A stretch of DNA of 64,000 nt from JBLHKS01 sp047620505. GTDB lineage: Bacteria > Verrucomicrobiota > Verrucomicrobiia > Verrucomicrobiales > DEV007. Made by a program: the position numbers and the translations under genes. Below the pieces are notes generated by a model. It was not told the origin of the DNA. It made no database searches and saw nothing but the letters and a program-made list of their open reading frames with translations. Numbering within the stretch: position 1 is the stretch's first letter; every line of letters starts with the position of its first letter. Where the stretch lies: contig JBLHKS010000002.1 in assembly GCA_047620505.1 (NCBI GenBank), positions 58,829 through 122,828 of the forward strand, written 5' to 3'. This document shows positions 6,870 to 14,394 of the stretch, one piece after another.

Positions 6870-9604
6870 GGTAAGAAGGCGAATTCGTTGGAGTTGATGA
6901 GGCTGCGGCAGACGATTTTGAGGTCGAGTTCGCGACAGGCGGCGAGTTCGTCCGGGCTGGGATCGCGCGTCAGCAGCTGCTGGAACGCGAAACGGATCGC
7001 TGCGTCGCCGCCGTCGGTTTCTTCGAGGGCGCGCGCCGCCAGGAAACCAGATTGCTCGATGACGAAGTCGCTGTTCATCAAATTGAGCGCTTGGAGAGGC
7101 GTTGTCGAAACCGGACGCTTCGCCCTGACCTGACCACAATCTGGGAAATCGAAGGCTGTGAAAATCCGATCGTCAACTCGCCGCATGCGTTCCTGGTAAA
7201 GCATTCGCCGCCAGGTTTCAGGGCCGTGATTGTCGACGACCTGCCATTGCGCGTATGTCTTTTTCTCGTTGTGAATGCGGAAACTGCGTCCACCGAGCGT
7301 CGGGTCGAGTTTTCCGGACGCGCGGAGAATTCCGTCCCGAATGACCTCGGCTTCGATTCGGCGCGGAGGGAATCTCCAGAGCAGCGCTGAGCCGGAATCT
7401 GTCTGGATGCTGGCTTCGTTCGGTTGGCTTGAACGCTGAAACGCTTCGCTCGTTACGAGCAGGCGAATCATCGATTTCATCGACCAGGCTTCCGATTCGG
7501 ATGCGGTCGGCTGGATGAATTCGGCGGCCAGCCAGTCGAGCAAATCAGGATTCGTCGGCATCGCGCCTGCGGTTCCGAAATCGCTTGTCGTCGGGACGAT
7601 TCCGCTGCCAAAAATGTGGTGCCAGATTCGGTTCGCCATGACGCGAGCGGTCAGCGGGTTTTCGGTGCTGCTGATCCAGTTTGCGAACTCCAGGCGGCGT
7701 TTTGATCCCGCTGCTTTCGTGGTTAGCCCGAAGTCGCCTTCAAGGATCACGGGAGCGGCCGGCACGACTTCATCGCGAGGATTTTCCGGGCTGCCGCGGT
7801 GCAAGATGTGAGTTGGGCCGGGCTTCACGAATCTTCCCACGAAACTGGGCCGCGGGCCCTCTTCTGCGAGCTCATCGATCAGTCGTTGAATCTCGCCGAG
7901 CGACTTTTTGCGCTCGGGACGTTCTTCGCTGAGCTTTTTGTTCACGAACCAGGTGCCTACCCACCCATGCCAAGTTCCGTCGGGCTTGAGAATTTGAAGA
8001 TCGAACTCGTATCGCGGGAGAAACGGCTTCTTCTCGAGATAATCGGTGTCGTAGAAAAATTCCCGATTTGAGCTGAGTCGAATGCGATCGAGCATCGTCG
8101 CCTCCTCGAAATCGAACTGCGCCCAAGGCTGTTCTTCGGCACCCTTCTCTGCTTTGGCGCGCCAAGTCATCGTGCCGAATTCGCCGTCGTTGAGGCGACT
8201 GATCGGATAGCGGCCGTCGAGTCCCTTTTCCGGAAAACCGCTTAGTTTCACGCCATGCCGTTCATGGGCGAGGTTTTCGTTCCGTTCTTCTGGCCCGAAA
8301 ATCTGGATTTCATCGAGACCGACGTTCGTCATCTTGAACTGGATGCGGACGGCCTTGGTTTTGATCGGGCGAAAGTGCATCTCGCGAAACGCGCCCCAGT
8401 TTTCTTCCCAACCGCCGATTTCGCGGAGAATTTTTCGCTGAGCGGCGATCTCCCTCCAAAGCGCCTCGCCGCTCTGACGTCGTGGGTGATCTTCGGAGAA
8501 TTCCGGAAATCGGCTCCCGAATTCGACGTCCTGAAACACGGCGGTCATCGCGTAGTAATCGGTGATCGAGATCGGATCGAACTTGTGGTTGTGGCAGCGC
8601 GCGCAGCCAACCGTAACGCCCATGATCGACGCGCCGACGGTCTGCATGACTTCGTCCATGCGATCGGCTCGAGCCTGGCGGATCGCTGCTGGCTCACGTC
8701 CGACGGTAGCGGCCGGCACGTGCGGACCGGCTACGAGGAAACCCGTCGCTTCGCCAGATCCTAACGAATCGCCGGCGATCTGTTCGCGAACGAACTGGTC
8801 GTAGGGCACGTCTTCGTTGAAGGCGCGGACGACGTAATCTCGATAGAGCCAGGCGTTCTTACGATAGAGGTTTGCCTCGGAGCCGTTTGTCTCCGCCCAG
8901 CGAATCACGTCGAGCCAGTGCTGAGCCCAGCGTTCGCCGAAATGAGGCGAAGAGAGCAGCTCGTCGACCAGTTTTTCGTATGCCTGATCCGGGTTTTCGG
9001 CGTGGGCGGTCTTGAATGCGGCGACTCGCTCCGGGGTCGGCGGGAGGCCGGTCAGAATGATCGAAGCACGGCGGATGAGCTCGCCAGCAGCTGCTGGCTC
9101 GTTCGGCTTGAGGTCTGCATCGGCGAGGGCGGCGTTGAGGAAGGCGTCGATCGGGTTTTTGGCTTCGCTTGGCAACTGGGGGCGTTGGACAGGCTGGAAC
9201 GACCAGTGATCGGTCGTGACCTCGGCGACCGCGTCCATCTGGCCGGGCCAGACAGCGCCTTCGGCGATCCAGGTTTCGAACAGTTTGACCTCTTCCTTCG
9301 TTAGCGGATCGCCCTTCGGCGGCATGATCATGTCAGGGTCGCTGCCGTTGATCACTTCGATCAGGAAGCTCGCTTTTGGGTCGCCGGGCACGAGCGCCGC
9401 GAGGCCGGAATCGCCGCCTTTGAGCATGATCGCTCGTTGATCGAGGCGGAATGCGGATTTCTGCTTTTCTGGGCCGTGGCAGTCGATGCAATGCTCTTGG
9501 AGGATCGGGAGAATCTCCTTTTCGAAATCGACGGCTGCGGAGGTCTCACGAACGGACGCGGTGACGCAGAGGATGGTTAAAAAAAGGAAGCTGAACGATC
9601 TCAT
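6866..9604 (-). CDS. PSD1 family protein with planctomycete cytochrome c domain (PSCyt1-PSCyt2-PSD1)
   Basis: About 912 residues from the ATG at 9604, which gives a clean signal peptide; an ATG at 9646 that overlaps the upstream stop as ATGA is the alternative. The PSCyt1 heme-binding motif EHCIDCHGPEKQKS is near residue 40. The DUF1549 (PSCyt2) block is in the first half (HWLDVIRWAETNG, CARCHNHKFDPIS). The DUF1553 (PSD1) block is at the C-terminus (RVMANRIWHHIFG, PTNPDLLDWLA). Between them lies a discoidin-like insert with W/F-rich strands (about residues 450-600). It is probably a periplasmic electron-transfer or redox protein linked to sugar metabolism; the exact reaction is unknown. The downstream DUF1501 gene is its usual partner. 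Confidence 0.85.
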   Translation of the reverse strand: MRSFSFLFLTILCVTASVRETSAAVDFEKEILPILQEHCIDCHGPEKQKSAFRLDQRAIMLKGGDSGLAALVPGDPKASFLIEVINGSDPDMIMPPKGDPLTKEEVKLFETWIAEGAVWPGQMDAVAEVTTDHWSFQPVQRPQLPSEAKNPIDAFLNAALADADLKPNEPAAAGELIRRASIILTGLPPTPERVAAFKTAHAENPDQAYEKLVDELLSSPHFGERWAQHWLDVIRWAETNGSEANLYRKNAWLYRDYVVRAFNEDVPYDQFVREQIAGDSLGSGEATGFLVAGPHVPAATVGREPAAIRQARADRMDEVMQTVGASIMGVTVGCARCHNHKFDPISITDYYAMTAVFQDVEFGSRFPEFSEDHPRRQSGEALWREIAAQRKILREIGGWEENWGAFREMHFRPIKTKAVRIQFKMTNVGLDEIQIFGPEERNENLAHERHGVKLSGFPEKGLDGRYPISRLNDGEFGTMTWRAKAEKGAEEQPWAQFDFEEATMLDRIRLSSNREFFYDTDYLEKKPFLPRYEFDLQILKPDGTWHGWVGTWFVNKKLSEERPERKKSLGEIQRLIDELAEEGPRPSFVGRFVKPGPTHILHRGSPENPRDEVVPAAPVILEGDFGLTTKAAGSKRRLEFANWISSTENPLTARVMANRIWHHIFGSGIVPTTSDFGTAGAMPTNPDLLDWLAAEFIQPTASESEAWSMKSMIRLLVTSEAFQRSSQPNEASIQTDSGSALLWRFPPRRIEAEVIRDGILRASGKLDPTLGGRSFRIHNEKKTYAQWQVVDNHGPETWRRMLYQERMRRVDDRIFTAFDFPDCGQVRAKRPVSTTPLQALNLMNSDFVIEQSGFLAARALEETDGGDAAIRFAFQQLLTRDPSPDELAACRELDLKIVCRSLINSNEFAFLP

Positions 9605-9642
9605 CGGCCGACTACTACCGTTGTTGAAAAAACTTAACGCAA

Positions 9643-10560
9643 TCATTTTGGATTCCTGAGGATATTTGAAGCTCGATCGACAATTTGGGTCGGCGTGACC
9701 GCAGCCATCGATTTGGTTGGAGCGCGGACGGTCTGTACTGCCGGATTTTGTGGTGCCCAGATTTGTGGGTCGGTCGGCCCGAAGACGAGGACGCAGGGCA
9801 GGCCGACAGCTCCGGCGAGATGCGAGATTCCGCTGTCGTGACCGAGGAAAATCGTGCAGCGGGCGAGTTCGCGCGCGAGGTCCGGCAACGGCGGGCTGTC
9901 TGCGTGCCGAAACGGGATTTTCGCCGCTTCGAGCATCTCGATGAAATCGGAGATCGTCTCCGTTTCGGCCTCGCCGCTGATGACGAGGAACTCGTGGTCC
10001 GGATGGGCGGTTCGGAGGCGTCTTGCGGTTTCGGCCCAGTTTTCGTAGCCCCAGTTTTTCAGAGGACTGCCGCTGCCCGGATGAAGCGCGATCACAGCGC
10101 CTGGCTCGCGATCCAAACCGAGCGACACCCACGGTTTTTCCGGGTAGAGCGCGATTTGCTCGAGGGGCTTGGCCAACTGAGCAGCTGCTGGCGCGTTGGC
10201 GGCCTCGTCAACTCGGTGGCTGGCCTGAATTACGGTTTCAGCGCCGGCTCGATCGAGATTTCCGTGGAAAAAACCGTCCGGATCGTAAATCCAGGAAACG
10301 ATCAGGTTGAAGCTGGAAAAATATTCGCACAAGTCCGGATCGAGCTTGCCCTTCGGGTTGAAAAATCCCGCAAGCGGACCGTGCTCGATGGAGCGCGTCG
10401 AGTCGGCGAACCCGAATTCGACAGCGAGCCGCGCGATGGATTCGTAGCCGAGGATCTCGACTTTTTTCGCGTTCAAATCGGTTTTGAGGAGGCGCAGCGC
10501 AGGTAGGGTCAAAATAAAATCACCAATTGCGCCGCCTCTAATCGCAAGAATGTTTGCCAT
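9643..10560 (-). CDS. Glycosyltransferase family 9 (heptosyltransferase-like)
   Basis: About 305 residues from the ATG at 10560, chosen because MANILAIRGGAIGDFILT is the usual N-terminus of the family. The GT-B donor-site region HDSGISHLAGAVGLPCVLVF followed by GPTDPQIWAP is typical of ADP-heptose:LPS heptosyltransferases. HPGSGSPLKNW near residue 160 is the second signature. It probably adds a sugar to lipopolysaccharide core or another surface glycan in the cytoplasm. It is first in the minus-strand run, and its stop overlaps a possible PSD1 start (ATGA). The next gene upstream is divergent, with about 92 bases between starts for promoters. Confidence 0.85.
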   Translation of the reverse strand: MANILAIRGGAIGDFILTLPALRLLKTDLNAKKVEILGYESIARLAVEFGFADSTRSIEHGPLAGFFNPKGKLDPDLCEYFSSFNLIVSWIYDPDGFFHGNLDRAGAETVIQASHRVDEAANAPAAAQLAKPLEQIALYPEKPWVSLGLDREPGAVIALHPGSGSPLKNWGYENWAETARRLRTAHPDHEFLVISGEAETETISDFIEMLEAAKIPFRHADSPPLPDLARELARCTIFLGHDSGISHLAGAVGLPCVLVFGPTDPQIWAPQNPAVQTVRAPTKSMAAVTPTQIVDRASNILRNPK

Positions 10561-10652
10561 GTGCGTCTTGGGTCCTCGGATGGGCCCGAGAACGGGTTGA
10601 ATAACAGAAATCGGAGCGCCGTCCACTTCAACCAACCCTCGAATCAAACAAC

Positions 10653-11012
10653 ATGAAAAAGAAACTCCTGTTCCTTCTCTTAGCCAGCGCATTCCTCTTT
10701 GGAGGTGCGACCTTTGTTTCTGCCGATGAAGGCGATGATTATCGCTACCGCGGCGGCAACGACCGACACGACGACGACGACCGATACCGAGGCCGTCGTG
10801 GTTATGATAACGATGACGACGATCGTTATCGCGGAAATCGCGGATACGACAACGATCGTTACCGCGGCAACAGCCGGTATCGCGGCGGCTACGAACGCGC
10901 TGAGTACCTCCGCGACGAATACATCCGTGATCAGCGTCAGCGCTACTACGGTGGCGGATACGGCTATGGCGGCGGCTACGGATACAACCGCGGCGGCTAC
11001 TGCCCGCATTGA
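10653..11012 (+). CDS. Secreted Asp/Tyr/Arg/Gly-rich low-complexity protein ending in YCPH
   Basis: 119 residues. A strong Sec signal peptide (MKKKLLFLLLASAFLFGG, cleavage near VSA) is followed by a low-complexity chain. The chain has repeated D-rich and Y-R-G units (DRYRG, about residues 30-80), a short helical stretch (YLRDEYIRDQRQRYY), then Gly-Tyr repeats ending GYNRGGYCPH. The single cysteine is four residues from the end. No known domain. The C-terminal YCPH is identical to that of the RiPP-like precursor at 33652-33864. It could be a surface matrix or metal-binding protein; this is a guess from composition only. Confidence 0.65.
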   Translation: MKKKLLFLLLASAFLFGGATFVSADEGDDYRYRGGNDRHDDDDRYRGRRGYDNDDDDRYRGNRGYDNDRYRGNSRYRGGYERAEYLRDEYIRDQRQRYYGGGYGYGGGYGYNRGGYCPH

Positions 11013-11062
11013 TTTTTAATTTCTCCCACCCCCCAAGCCCGAGAGCGGTCGATGGATTTATT

Positions 11063-11698
11063 TCATCGGCCGCTTTGCTTTTCAGTCACGGCTTCGGCGA
11101 CAAACGCCGGATGCGAGACGGCCAGCCGCAGAGCGGATTCAGTGAGCGATTTGCCGGGCTCCATCCGGGGCCATGTCGAAGCGCCGGACGGGTGCGGAAG
11201 CGGAATCAGGTCGAACGTCCGCCCAAAGCGGCTCGCCTGAAAACTCTGGCCGATGACCTCGGTCAACTTGGAGAATTTCAGAAACTGCGAGATCGCGAGC
11301 TTTCCGACCGCGAGAACCAGATCCGGCTCCAGAATCTCGAATTCACGCTCGAGCCAGCCGACGCAATTCGCGATTTCCGCGGTGTCCGGCACGCGGTCTC
11401 CGCCGCCCTTCGCGGCTTTTCCCGGAAAACACCGGCAAGTCGCCGCGAAGTAGATTCGATCCCGAAAACGCGCTTCCGTCACCTCAGCGGCTGCTGACTC
11501 GAACCATTTGAAAAGCGTCTTCCCCGCCGTCCAGGCGAACGGCCGTTGCAGCACCGGTTCCTTCACGCCAGGCGCTTGGCCGACCAGCAGCACGCGGCTC
11601 AAAACCGGCCCGCAAGCGACCGGCGGACGATGCATTTTCGGACAACGCCGACAGGCCTGAAGATCTGCGATGTGCTGCTTCAGCAGGGCTCGACTCAC
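11063..11698 (-). CDS. Uracil-DNA glycosylase family protein (iron-sulfur type)
   Basis: 211 residues. The UDG motif A region reads LLVGQAPGVKE (about residues 36-46) and motif B reads PLPHPSGAS near residue 170. Cysteines suited to a 4Fe-4S cluster are present: CRRCP near residue 16, TCRCFPG near residue 111 and NCVGW near residue 131. This fits family 4/5 UDGs, which remove uracil from DNA to start base-excision repair. The start overlaps the stop of the aspartic-protease-like gene upstream by 4 bases, so the three minus-strand genes at 11063-13217 are likely one transcript, although their functions look unrelated. Confidence 0.8.
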   Translation of the reverse strand: MSRALLKQHIADLQACRRCPKMHRPPVACGPVLSRVLLVGQAPGVKEPVLQRPFAWTAGKTLFKWFESAAAEVTEARFRDRIYFAATCRCFPGKAAKGGGDRVPDTAEIANCVGWLEREFEILEPDLVLAVGKLAISQFLKFSKLTEVIGQSFQASRFGRTFDLIPLPHPSGASTWPRMEPGKSLTESALRLAVSHPAFVAEAVTEKQSGR

Positions 11699-12453
11699 GA
11701 ACTCGGCGGCACGAAATACAGCCGCTTGCTCTCCTTCGGCACGGATTTCGGATCACCGCTGTGGTATTCGATCACCACGCCGAACTCCTGGAGAAAGTCG
11801 AAGCCCAGAACTCCATCGATCGCGACGTCCGACCCTCGGATCCCGGTCGCGTCCAAACGCGTGAATCGGAAAATCCGCCTCGGGAAAACCGAGTCGCCGA
11901 TCTTGAAATCCTCCACCGCGCCTTCCGAAACCGGAATCCCGCCCGCCAGCAGCGTGTTGATCGTTTTGGTCTGGATGGCCAGCACATCGGCCAGCGGATC
12001 GTCGATATAAGAATACGGCAACCCGGTGTTAATCTGGAATCGGAACGACCTCCCCTTGATCTCGACCTCGACGATCATGAGATACTTCGAATCATCGTAA
12101 AGCGTCATGCCGAAGCCCGAATTGAGCAGGTGCTCCGCCAAAAACCCCGGAGGCGGCGCAGCTGGATCGGCAGGCGCAGATGGCGCGCTTTTGTTCAAGC
12201 GCGAGGGATGCGTCGCCCACAAATCGATGTACTCGCGATCTGCCGGGCTCAGCGCCGTCAGCGGCACATTGATTTTCCCGCCGTCGGGCTTCTCAAGCTC
12301 GGCCTTTCCGTCCGCGAACCCCACGAGCCTCAAAGTCAGCTTGCGGCCGTCGGCACTGGTGAATTCGCGAGTCGGCTCTTTGTCCTGAGCCGCTGCGGTT
12401 CCGAGCCAGCAGCTGCTGAGCCCGATCAATACTAAAAATTTAAACACTTTCAT
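11695..12453 (-). CDS. Secreted SHD1-domain plus retropepsin-like protein, catalytic Asp replaced by Asn
   Basis: About 252 residues from the ATG at 12453. A signal peptide (KFLVLIGLSSCWLG) is followed by an SHD1-type beta domain, EFTSADGRKLTLRLVG to LSPADREYIDLW, a module common in PVC secreted proteins. A single-chain aspartic protease-like domain follows at about residues 110-245. Where active relatives have D-T/S-G, this protein reads FQINTGLPYS, so the catalytic aspartate is Asn. The later strand (VLGFDFLQEFGVVIEY) is conserved. It is paralogous to the gene just upstream, which keeps DTG. It may be a binding protein or regulator of its sister rather than a protease; that is inference. 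Confidence 0.75.
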   Translation of the reverse strand: MKVFKFLVLIGLSSCWLGTAAAQDKEPTREFTSADGRKLTLRLVGFADGKAELEKPDGGKINVPLTALSPADREYIDLWATHPSRLNKSAPSAPADPAAPPPGFLAEHLLNSGFGMTLYDDSKYLMIVEVEIKGRSFRFQINTGLPYSYIDDPLADVLAIQTKTINTLLAGGIPVSEGAVEDFKIGDSVFPRRIFRFTRLDATGIRGSDVAIDGVLGFDFLQEFGVVIEYHSGDPKSVPKESKRLYFVPPSS

Positions 12454-12458
12454 CAGAA

Positions 12459-13217
12459 TCAGTCGGAATCGGATTTGTTGAGAAACAAGGTCAGGCTCTG
12501 CCAATCGACCACGCCGTTAAAATACGAAAGAATGTCCGCGCCGAAGATCCCGGCGACATCCGCGAAGCCGATTTTCTTCAAATTCGCAACTCCCAGCGGA
12601 ATCTTCGTGATCTTCACTTCGCCGATGTCGATCGCCTCGATATCTGCCGCGAGAACCTTCTCCACCGTGCCGTCGGCCAAATTGTAGGTCGCGTATTCGA
12701 CGTCTGCATTCGGCGTGATTCCCAACTTCCGGGCCGTCGAATTGTCCATCATCGTAAGCAACTGACCGGTGTCGACCGCGAACTCGAACTCCTCACCATC
12801 GATCACGACATCCATCAGAATTGCCCGTCCCTCCTGACGGAGTTTCACGGCGGCAAAGCCCTTCGGGAGGAGAGTCTCGGCCAGTTTCGGATCGAGAAGC
12901 GGCTTCGCGACCGGCTCTGCCGTTGGTTCCGGCTTAGGCAACCGCTCATCCGGATCCCAAGCTTTGACGTAAGCCTGGTCGGCCTCGCTTAGCTTGGCGA
13001 GCGGCACCGGAGTATCCTTGCCGGTCGCCGAAACGCGAAGGATCACGTCTTCGCCATCGACTTTTATGAGGCGGGCGCGAATCACCGAGCCAGAGGCGCT
13101 CGTGAATTCGCGATATTCGGCAGCGCCCAAGGCGTGCACCTGGGTCTGGCCAGCTGCTGCTGTGCAGAACACCAGCGCGAGCCCAAGCGCGGCGGTGAGG
13201 TAGGTGAATCGGATCAT
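12459..13217 (-). CDS. Secreted SHD1-domain plus retropepsin-like aspartic protease
   Basis: 252 residues. A signal peptide ends near TAAAG. An SHD1-type domain (EFTSASGSVIRARLIK to LSEADQAYVKAW) and a Pro/Glu-rich linker follow. The aspartic protease-like domain has the active-site motif FAVDTGQLLT and the second half motif GIFGADILSYFNGVVDW. One such domain per chain implies a dimer, as in retropepsins. It lies 5 bases upstream of its paralogue, whose DTG has become NTG; the two could form a homodimer or a heterodimer. Location is expected to be periplasm or cell surface. Substrate unknown. Confidence 0.75.
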   Translation of the reverse strand: MIRFTYLTAALGLALVFCTAAAGQTQVHALGAAEYREFTSASGSVIRARLIKVDGEDVILRVSATGKDTPVPLAKLSEADQAYVKAWDPDERLPKPEPTAEPVAKPLLDPKLAETLLPKGFAAVKLRQEGRAILMDVVIDGEEFEFAVDTGQLLTMMDNSTARKLGITPNADVEYATYNLADGTVEKVLAADIEAIDIGEVKITKIPLGVANLKKIGFADVAGIFGADILSYFNGVVDWQSLTLFLNKSDSD

Positions 13218-13551
13218 ATAGTAGTAGAGTTGTAGTTTCTCAGGTTCTGAGCCCGTTCAATATTGAACTTCAGGGCTTCTTCGTTTCGTAGGACCCGAAT
13301 TGGACGAATCGCTTAGAAACGGTCGAGGATGATAGCCGTCCTCGTCGCGGAATTCGTGAGAATTTCGTAAAATCGCGCTGAGTGGGATGGCGCTCGATTT
13401 CAGGTTGGGTTTCGATTTGCCAACGCCACCGCGAATTGTCATCCCGAGCCTGCCGAGGGACCTCACGATCGGGGGTTGGTGAACGTGGATCAATTGCGTC
13501 GGTCACGCCTTCAGTGGAATTCGTGACAGACTATTGCAAAACCTTTGAAGA

Positions 13552-13567
13552 CGGATGTGGACATCCG
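13552..13567. repeat. REP-like palindrome
   Basis: CGGATGTGGACATCCG: 7-base arms around a 2-base centre. Same style as the hairpin at 18808-18825 (CCGGAT...ATCCGG). Confidence 0.55.
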
Positions 13568-13615
13568 GTCTCCGCTCGAAGCCACGATTAATTTGCTGAC
13601 GAAACTTGATCGGAG

Positions 13616-13635
13616 AACGGACTTCCAAGTCCGTT
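13616..13635. repeat. REP-like hairpin
   Basis: AACGGACTTCCAAGTCCGTT: a perfect 9-base inverted repeat around CC. No T-run follows directly, so a terminator is less likely than a dispersed palindromic element. Confidence 0.55.
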
Positions 13636-13636
13636 T

Positions 13637-13722
13637 GCGGAGGTCACCAATGGGCTAATTCTCGAAAATTGGTCGATTGCGGAGGCCAACAATGGGCCGA
13701 TTCGCGAAAATCGGTCGATTGC
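13637..13722. repeat. Two-copy tandem repeat, 42-base period, each copy with an inverted repeat
   Basis: The block starting GCGGAGGTCACCAATGGGCT is followed at once by a second copy starting GCGGAGGCCAACAATGGGCC, with about 85% identity by eye. Each unit ends GGTCGATTGC and contains a small inverted repeat; the second reads CCGATTCGCGAAAATCGG. A third partial match (GCGAAATCGGCC) abuts the coaC stop. Could be a protein-binding array or a transcript-end structure. Confidence 0.6.
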
Positions 13723-13739
13723 GCACCCGCGAAATCGGC

Positions 13740-14294
13740 CTACGCGCTCAGCAGCTGCTGAATTCTCTCCACGATCCCCTCCACCGACCAGAGCCGCCCC
13801 ACACCTTCGTAACCACAAGCCAGCATCCCGTCTTCCGGCCCGATAAAATCCGCGCCGCGCGACCTCAGCTTCTCCACATTTTCCTGCGTCGCTGGATTCT
13901 GCCACATGTGACCGTTCATTGCCGGCGCGACCAACCACGGTGCACGAGGCCCGATCGCGAGCCCAATCGCGGAAAGCGCATCGCCAGCCATCCCATGAGC
14001 GAACTGCGCGATCGAATTCGCAGTTGCCGGAGCGACGACGAAGAGATCCGCCGAATCCGCCAGCTGAATATGCCCCGGCCGCCAGCTGTCCTTCTCGTCG
14101 AAAAGGTTCGTCGTCACCGGATTTTTCGAGAGCACCTGAAGCGTCAGCGGCGTGATGAACTCCTCGGCGCTGGCGGTCATCACGACATGAACGTCGTGGC
14201 CGAGTTTGACCAGCTGGCTCGTCAAGTCAGCCGCCTTGAAAGCCGCGATCGAGCCGGTCACGCCAAGGATGATGGTTTTCGCAGGGTCGCTCAT
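13740..14294 (-). CDS. coaC: Phosphopantothenoylcysteine decarboxylase (CoaC-type flavoprotein)
   Basis: 184 residues from the ATG at 14294; the longer in-frame start lies in the divergent promoter region. FMN-binding HFCD fold: LGVTGSIAAFKAADL at the N-terminus, catalytic H75 in RPGHIQLAD, VAPATANSIAQFAHGMAGD, the PAMNGHMW motif, and the substrate-clamp motif MLACGYEGVGRL with C160. It decarboxylates 4'-phosphopantothenoylcysteine in coenzyme A synthesis. It is a stand-alone decarboxylase; most bacteria fuse it to CoaB, which is not in this window. The last residues (IQQLLSA) are encoded by a palindrome copy at 13749-13760. Confidence 0.85.
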   Translation of the reverse strand: MSDPAKTIILGVTGSIAAFKAADLTSQLVKLGHDVHVVMTASAEEFITPLTLQVLSKNPVTTNLFDEKDSWRPGHIQLADSADLFVVAPATANSIAQFAHGMAGDALSAIGLAIGPRAPWLVAPAMNGHMWQNPATQENVEKLRSRGADFIGPEDGMLACGYEGVGRLWSVEGIVERIQQLLSA

Positions 14295-14394
14295 GGGTTT
14301 CGGTGAATCTAATTCGCTCGAACCCGTGCCAAGTCTACTACGAATCGCCACATCGAGCTTGAACGAGAGTTGTCGCGAGCTTCGTGTTTCTACC

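Larger units (their letters stand above)
13218..13739. other. Repeat-rich intergenic region, no convincing gene
   Basis: 522 bases between the aspartic-protease pair and coaC. It holds REP-like palindromes (13552-13567, 13616-13635) and a 42-base tandem repeat (13637-13722). The stretch near 13439-13470 (GTCATCCCGAGCCTGCC) resembles dispersed repeats known from other genomes. Short ORFs here are in opposing frames and have no recognisable product. Confidence 0.6.

Noticed and set aside
6866..10132. 1088-residue reading of the PSD1 gene
   Set aside because: The extra N-terminal residues lie inside the glycosyltransferase gene; the signal peptide supports a start near 9604 or 9646.
10680..11009. 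Long minus-strand ORF opposite the Tyr/Arg/Gly-rich gene
   Set aside because: It is the antisense of a low-complexity gene; the Ala/Val-rich translation arises from the GAC/TAC/CGC repeats.
13637..13722. CRISPR array
   Set aside because: Only two adjacent repeat units with no spacers and no cas genes.
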